Assembly (NCBI GenBank): GCA_015501055.1
Contig: JADNYV010000086.1
Span: 62,001 to 126,000 of the forward strand
Length of the DNA: 64,000 nt
Direction of reading: 5' to 3'
Source: Mucidula mucida
Taxonomy: Eukaryota > Basidiomycota > Agaricomycetes > Agaricales > Physalacriaceae
Shown in pieces: positions 59,759-64,000 of the stretch (its first letter is position 1; each line of letters opens with the position of its first letter). Under the pieces are notes generated by a model. That model was given only the letters and a program-made list of their open reading frames with translations, had not been told where the DNA came from and did not search any database. The position numbers and the translations under genes were made by a program.

Positions 59759-59856
59759 CACAAGAGCGAGTTGTTCAAGTCTCGCGACCTGGATGGTGTT
59801 CTGACAACCTGAGAGGACGGCCTACCCCGGTTTGGGGCGTTGTCAAGTCTCTTGTG
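59759..59856 (+). repeat. palindromic unit 6
   Basis: Type C unit. P1 is CACAAGAG/CTCTTGTG and P3 is TGACAAC/GTTGTCA: both stems changed in both arms relative to unit 3 yet still pair perfectly. Confidence 0.87.
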
Positions 59857-59975
59857 CTCCTTTTTCTCCTCCTATAATCGCCCTCATCCTGATGAGCTAC
59901 GCTGTGTCCAATGCCAGCGATAAAGCGTCTCTGAATGCGTCCGTGACGGATACGACCATCATGAAAGGTCCTAAG

Positions 59976-60045
59976 AACGAGGATCGCGTCGGTGTCCAGC
60001 GGGGCGGCGTGCCCTATTCTGAAATGTGTTGTCAAGTCCCTCGTT
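59976..60045 (+). repeat. palindromic unit 7, internally deleted
   Basis: P1 is AACGAGG/CCTCGTT, and the P4-like hairpin GGGC/GCCC remains. P2 and the left arm of P3 are gone. Confidence 0.6.
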
Positions 60046-60209
60046 TTTGCGCCGAGTTCACTCCGTAGTGCCGAGTGTCCGATAGCTGAAGACAGAGGAA
60101 GCGAGGCGTCCCAATCTCGCAACTTGGAAGGCAGAACATGGGCGTCCTACCCCGCCTTCAGGTGCCGCTCGCTCGCTCCCTAATGACCCACGTCAAGGCA
60201 AGGTACATC

Positions 60210-61293
60210 CTAGTCCATGGACACATCTTGAACAAACCCTGGCGGAGATACATAGGCGGGCTGCGCATAACCGTGATAGGATTGTGGCTGGTGGTAAACG
60301 TTGCCATGATGAGATGCCTGCTGCGAAAAGAGAGGTTGCTGATTGTAAGCTGGCGCCGGGTGAGACTGGTAGGGGATGAATTGGGGACGAGAAGGATCAT
60401 ACTGCTCATCCTGGGAGCTGCGGACGTATTGGGAGGAGAAGTGGGAAGGGGATTGTTGGGGTTTAGTGGGGTATGGAGCGTGTACGGCGGACGGCGCCTG
60501 CATCGACGCCTTCAATGCCGCAATCTCTTGGTCCTTCTGCTGTATTAAAGCGCGTCCTTCGTCGAAAAGGCTGGTAATCCGGTGCTCCTGATCTGCAATA
60601 TGGCGATCCTGCTCTACGATATGGCCATCCTGCTCTGCAATTATCTGATCCCGCCGCGCAATGCGGGCCTCCTGAAGGTCGACGCGTTGAGCAATCAACT
60701 GCAGCGCTTCAGTGAGTGCCCTGTCTAGAGCTTCGACTTCCATCTCCAAGTCGTCGCTGCGGCGGGTACTTTCAGTAGCGTTATGCTCGGCAACCCGCAC
60801 ACGGCTTTCAAGCTGAACAGCGATGATTAGTATTGCAGGATGTGACGAAACGGATAAACACACCTGTCGCCTTTCCGCCTCAAATTGCCGTTTCTCATCC
60901 TCGAACTTCCTCCTCTCCTCAGCAAGGCGTGCTTCTATGATCACAAATCTGGCATTCAGCGCGTCTTCAGCATCGGCTGGTTTGAGGCTCATCCTTCGTA
61001 GCTCGTTCTCCAACGCGTCGACGTTGACATCGGGCCTAGACGCGAACACTCGCGTTGGCGCCTGGGTAAAGTCGTACGCGACATGAGGAACTGACTGCAG
61101 AACGATGTCAGCATTGATAAGCAACGCTGGTACGGACGGCGTACATGAGCCTTGCGATTGCGGCGATGTAAGTAAGGCTTCCAATAGTGGCGTTTCTAAA
61201 TCAACCACATTAGCCGAACACAGGACGGACAAAGGCAGTTCTCACCCTGGCAGTAATGGCGACGGGTGTATAGGCGGATGGGTGTGCAGGCAT
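60210..61293 (-). CDS. coiled-coil protein with Q/P/Y-rich tail
   Basis: The probable start is ATG 61,293 (MPAHPSAYTPVAITAR), joined by an intron with donor GTGAGA to the main frame, which opens ETPLLEALLTSPQSQG near 61,200. I could not match the phase of this first junction, so the N-terminus is uncertain. Next come VNVDALENELRRMSLKPADA and a long heptad-type coiled coil (RLAEERRKFEDEKRQFEAER). A 51-bp in-frame intron follows near 60,861-60,811. The coil continues through DDLEMEVEALDRALTEAL and the repeated IIAEQDGHIVEQDRHIADQ. The tail is rich in Gln, Pro, Tyr and Ser, ending VQDVSMD. No family or function is recognised; it could be a cytoskeletal or RNA-granule-type scaffold, but that is a guess. 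Confidence 0.65.
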
Positions 61294-62559
61294 CTACATG
61301 AACCAAGTTAGATATCCATCGCATCCCAGAGCATGGAAAACGCACATTTGGCAATTGGATATGGCGCGCTCAGACCATCGCCTGTACTCTTATACTCCCA
61401 TCCAACAGAGACAAAGGACCGCAATCTTCCGGTCGCTTTGTTCACTACGCGGGCCTGCTGTTACTTTGCGGTCAAAGGCCATACTTCCACCCTGACTGCC
61501 ATATTCGGGACAAGGCCGCGCAACTTTTTGCGTCGCCGTCGTGCTGTCGTTGCCATCATGCTGCTTGTCGTCGTCGTCGTTGGCGTTGAAGCTATCGCGG
61601 CGTACATGGTGGTCGGAAGGAGAGAGGACGCGAAGCGTTACAGTGACAATGACATTGGCCGACGCGATGCCGGCGGCATCAATTCCCGCCTTCTTTAGCT
61701 CCGTATATTTCTCCTTCATCCAAAATGGCTATCCCGATTTCATTTAGGTTCTTTGACCATTCACAAAGTACTCCTCCGCGGTTCTTGGGTGCTTTTGATG
61801 AATTCCTTGTAGAAGCAATTGTCCTGGTCAAAAGCAACTCTGTTCCCTTTGCTTCTTGGTCATCGCCTTGTGAAGACTTCTCAGGTCTCCGCAGGCTAAT
61901 GCGGTATCAGTTTCTGGCAATGGAAATAGACCAAGACTCTGAGTGCGAGATGCTGTCTGCGTCGCGTCCGGTCACATCATGCTCACTTTTCCCAGCATCG
62001 ATAATCTTTTCCTGTCTATCGACATGAGCAGACTTGGCGGTTCAATGTCAAGTATTATTATCTTTATGGCCATCGCTACTGATCTCATGCAGCAAAGATC
62101 ATCCCTTTCAGTGTACTTATATGCACGCCACAAGAGCATGGATGTAATCTATGACACGACTTTTGTTGTCTGCTCTAATAAAGACAGCCGGGCTTTGCTC
62201 AGACCGATATGATACTGTCATCTTATAGGGTGACAATCCAGTGCGCTTTCCTCCTTCCATTCGTCCATGGGCTAAAACAGTGACAACCTTGAAGACATGT
62301 GCTCTGAATCTGTAGAACACTTCATCCTCTCATTTGAAAACAGTGGTTTCTCAGGACATCTGACTCTACGACATACAACTTATCCGGGGGTGCCTTCAAT
62401 CTACATTGAATCTCGGGCGAGAAAGCACCGGGAGGGTGCATGAACGCGGTAAATGGCTTGTGAGCTATGGCGCGTATACAAAAGCTCACACTGGAGATGA
62501 TATAGACATCAGACACACCCTTCTCAGCCTCATAGTCTTGCTCTCTCGTACTCTGTATC
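61294..62559. other. region with unassigned frames
   Basis: Open frames include 61,333-61,698 plus (a hydrophobic run AIMLLVVVVVGVEAIAAYM), its mirror 61,390-61,719 minus, 61,725-62,027 plus (MAIPISFRFFDHSQSTPPRF) and 62,322-62,744 minus. Some plus-strand stretches, such as FPSIDNLFLSIDMSRLGGSM at 62,005-62,065, look protein-like and may be exons of a decayed gene upstream of the next relic. I cannot assign them. Confidence 0.3.
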
Positions 62560-63160
62560 ATGAGTACCATCCCATTCATCTCACAGTTAAAGTCGCTGTG
62601 GCAAGCCACCACGGGCGACACTGCGGGCGCAAGGAAAACGCAGGAGGACTTTCTCGACGCGATCCCGTTGAACAGATCTCTAAGCTTGCGGACAACATCC
62701 CTATCATAGGCCATGTTAAAGGTGAGTCGTACTCTCTCAATCACGCCGGGCGTTAATCTCTGTTCGTCCTCCAGGCCTCATTCATCTTGCTTTGGGTGAC
62801 ACGGAAGCGGCTGCTCGTTCCGAAGAGGCTGCCACTCGCACCTTCGCCGTTCTCGTCGCTGGCGCACTGCGCCAATCCTGGGTGGCGTTGTCGCCGGTGT
62901 TGCAGCAATCACAGGTATGCCAATGCATTTTGAATTCGCATGTTTAGGATGCTCAGCTCTGCCAGGCATCGAGTCCGCTCGGCACCAGAAATATGAACAT
63001 CAGGGCTATCTGAACTCACGTCCGACTGGCGTGGGGGGATCTTTGATATCGTAGCGCTCGGTCTAGGTGACGCTGTCCTAAGCACAGATGGGTCTGTTGT
63101 TAAGGCCAAGTACAAGACAACCAAGGTATACAGTCCAGCTTCAGGCATTCGCAATATCTG
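62560..63160 (+). pseudogene. relic of an Agaricomycete GD-repeat protein
   Basis: The start at 62,560 reads MSTIPFISQLKSLWQATTGD, then TAGARKTQEDFLD. A one-base shift near 62,665 leads to DPVEQISKLADNIPIIGHVK. An intron (donor GTGAGT at about 62,720) is followed by GLIHLALGDTEAAARSEEAA, and after another shift near 62,880 by ILGGVVAGVAAITG. Next come LPGIESARHQKYEHQGYLNS and, after a shift at the six-G run 63,033-63,038, GGIFDIVALGLGDAVL. Openings of the type IPxxxQxKSLxQxxxGDxxxAxxTQ, with later glycine-rich hydrophobic stretches, recur in unnamed mushroom proteins as I remember them. The function is unknown to me. At least three shifts argue for a pseudogene or poor sequence. Confidence 0.6.
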
Positions 63161-63429
63161 ACGATATGTATTGTCGAGGGTGAGGGTATCTTCCCCACCA
63201 AGCGGGGCATGGTCGAACACGGCGCGAACAGTAGGATATTTGCTGGCCCAGGAGGCAGTGTCATCGAATCGCCCAACATTCTCAAGCTTCTTGTGCCGCC
63301 GGAAGAAGAAGAAAAACCGGTCAGGTTTAAGCGTCCCGCTGTACTATGTCTTAACGTCGGCGACGCGTCACGCGCAGAGACATACTACGCGCAAAAGCTC
63401 CTACAGTACCAGGAAGCTGCCGACAAGCT

Positions 63430-63945
63430 AAGAAGCCGTTGCTTGACCACTCCATCACACCCGTATCTCGATATACTGTTCTTGTAAAGAAAGCTGCAAC
63501 GGCTGAGCGGGTCCTGGAGGAGTTGAAAGAAGCAACCTGGGTACATCTCGCCTGTCATGGTACCCAGGATGCGACAACTCCGACAAATAGCTTTCTGACG
63601 GGACTCGAATTCTGTTGTCGGACATCGCCGCCCTTCATCTTTCTCATGCGGAATTCGCTTTTCTCTCAGCCTGTCAGACCGCGACCGGTTACGACAAGAT
63701 CCCTGCACCTGGCGGCAGGCATGTTGCTCGCTGGATACCGCAGCGTTATAGCCACTATGTGGTCCATCGCAGATCGACATGCCGCTGATGATGTTTACGC
63801 TTACCTCTTGAGGAACGGGACCAGTCGTCGGCCTGATTATAAAGAGTCGGCGCTCGCGCTGCATTTGGCCATGGAGAAACTACGCGAGCGAATTGGGGAA
63901 GGTTCCTTTTTGGCGTGGGTACCGTATATTCATATAGGTGTTTGA
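63430..63945 (+). pseudogene. CHAT-domain protein fragment (catalytic C-terminal half)
   Basis: The segment VLEELKEATWVHLACHGTQD carries the catalytic-type His (HLACHG). In a shifted frame comes LSDIAALHLSHAEFAFLSAC followed by QTATGYDKIP with the catalytic-type Cys (SACQTA). Back in the first frame is LHLAAGMLLAGYRSVIATMW, then SIADRHAADDVYAYLLRNG, ending FLAWVPYIHIGV with TGA near 63,945. Lesions are a shift near 63,614, a gap of about 10 bases near 63,709, and a likely three-residue loss in ADRHAADDV. The family is the CHAT peptidases, relatives of caspases. The N-terminal half is missing here. Confidence 0.85.
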
Positions 63946-64000
63946 GAACGTGTACGAGACTTGAAATATTGATGTTAGTATACATATTCAGAGTTTGATA

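Larger units (their letters stand above)
58745..60170 (+). repeat. array of about 105-nt multi-stem palindromic units
   Basis: Six full units, one shortened unit (59,976-60,045) and one degenerate trace (about 60,109-60,170). Each full unit has the order stem P1 (CACGAGAG..CTCTCGTG), hairpin P2 (CGAGTC..GACTCG), GATGGTRTTC, stem P3 (TGACGAC..GTCGTCA). P3 encloses hairpins P4 (AGGGC..GCCCT) and P5 (CYCC..GGRG). Units 2 to 5 and 3 to 6 are both exactly 679 bp apart, showing a higher-order duplication of three unit types. No protein-coding gene occupies the array; the long frame at 59,332-59,877 is just the repeats read through. Function unknown. Confidence 0.85.

Noticed and set aside
58745..59856. 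Hammerhead ribozyme, because each unit contains CTGACGA (CUGANGA core)
   Set aside because: The required GAAA segment and cleavage-site context after the second stem are absent, and CTGACGA lies in a paired arm (P3).
59332..59877. 181-codon plus-strand frame
   Set aside because: It is translated palindromic repeat sequence (repeated GWCSDDLR-like words) with no protein-like constraint.
58745..60045. CRISPR-like array
   Set aside because: The regularly spaced repeats are themselves long palindromes of variable sequence, the spacers are similar to each other, and the genome is fungal.
1..64000. tRNA or rRNA genes
   Set aside because: I looked for TYC-loop words (GGTTCGA and variants) and found no complete A-box/B-box pair with a plausible acceptor stem. 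A proper tRNAscan search would be needed to exclude them.

Overview
This is nuclear DNA from a filamentous basidiomycete, most likely an Agaricomycete. Genes are split by many 48-60-bp GT-AG introns. The families present are typical of mushroom-forming fungi: an F-box/LRR family that begins with a tiny MPFS-coding exon, a seven-helix DUF6534 membrane protein, a GMC alcohol oxidase, CHAT-domain and metacaspase remnants, an Msb1/Mug8-domain protein, a Tag1-like vacuolar protein and a Copia element of fungal type. I cannot name the genus.

Layout. 1-1.1 kb: truncated duplication of a block that recurs inverted at 30.3-31.2 kb, fused to the 3' relic of an F-box/LRR gene. 2.1-5.3 kb: two divergent housekeeping-type genes (Fmp46-like redox protein, Tag1-like membrane protein). 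8.2-9.7 kb: secreted protein with an aerolysin-like look. 9.7-15.05 kb: complete Copia/Ty1 element with 5-bp target duplication. 15.3-17.9 kb: ABC transporter. 19.6-20.5 kb: possible non-autonomous DNA transposon. 21.9-28.0 kb: long Msb1-domain protein with a valine/glutamate/proline-rich tail and a run of symmetric microexons. 29.2-32.5 kb: two damaged tandem copies of an unnamed Agaricomycete family. 32.7-39.0 kb: F-box/LRR gene split by a 4.3-kb hAT transposon that looks intact. 39.3-41.7 kb: GMC oxidase. 42.6-44.2 kb: DUF6534 protein. 44.3-58.0 kb: mostly relics (CHAT, metacaspase, three broken F-box genes, prefoldin-3 pseudogene) around three intact genes (prefoldin subunit 3, MIF-like tautomerase, one complete F-box/LRR gene). 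58.7-60.2 kb: array of about 105-nt multi-stem palindromic repeats. 60.2-61.3 kb: coiled-coil protein. 62.6-63.95 kb: relic of an Agaricomycete repeat protein and a CHAT C-terminal half.

The region reads as an accessory zone of expanded, recombining gene families (F-box/LRR, CHAT, metacaspase, the unnamed family) between conserved single-copy genes. The most unusual signal is the structured repeat array at 58,745-60,170. Six copies share the same five-stem folding plan, several stems show matched changes in both arms, and three unit types are repeated as a higher-order unit of about 679 bp.

Many open reading frames are broken by single-base losses, several of them in short runs of C or G. 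Some of these may be sequence errors rather than true lesions.
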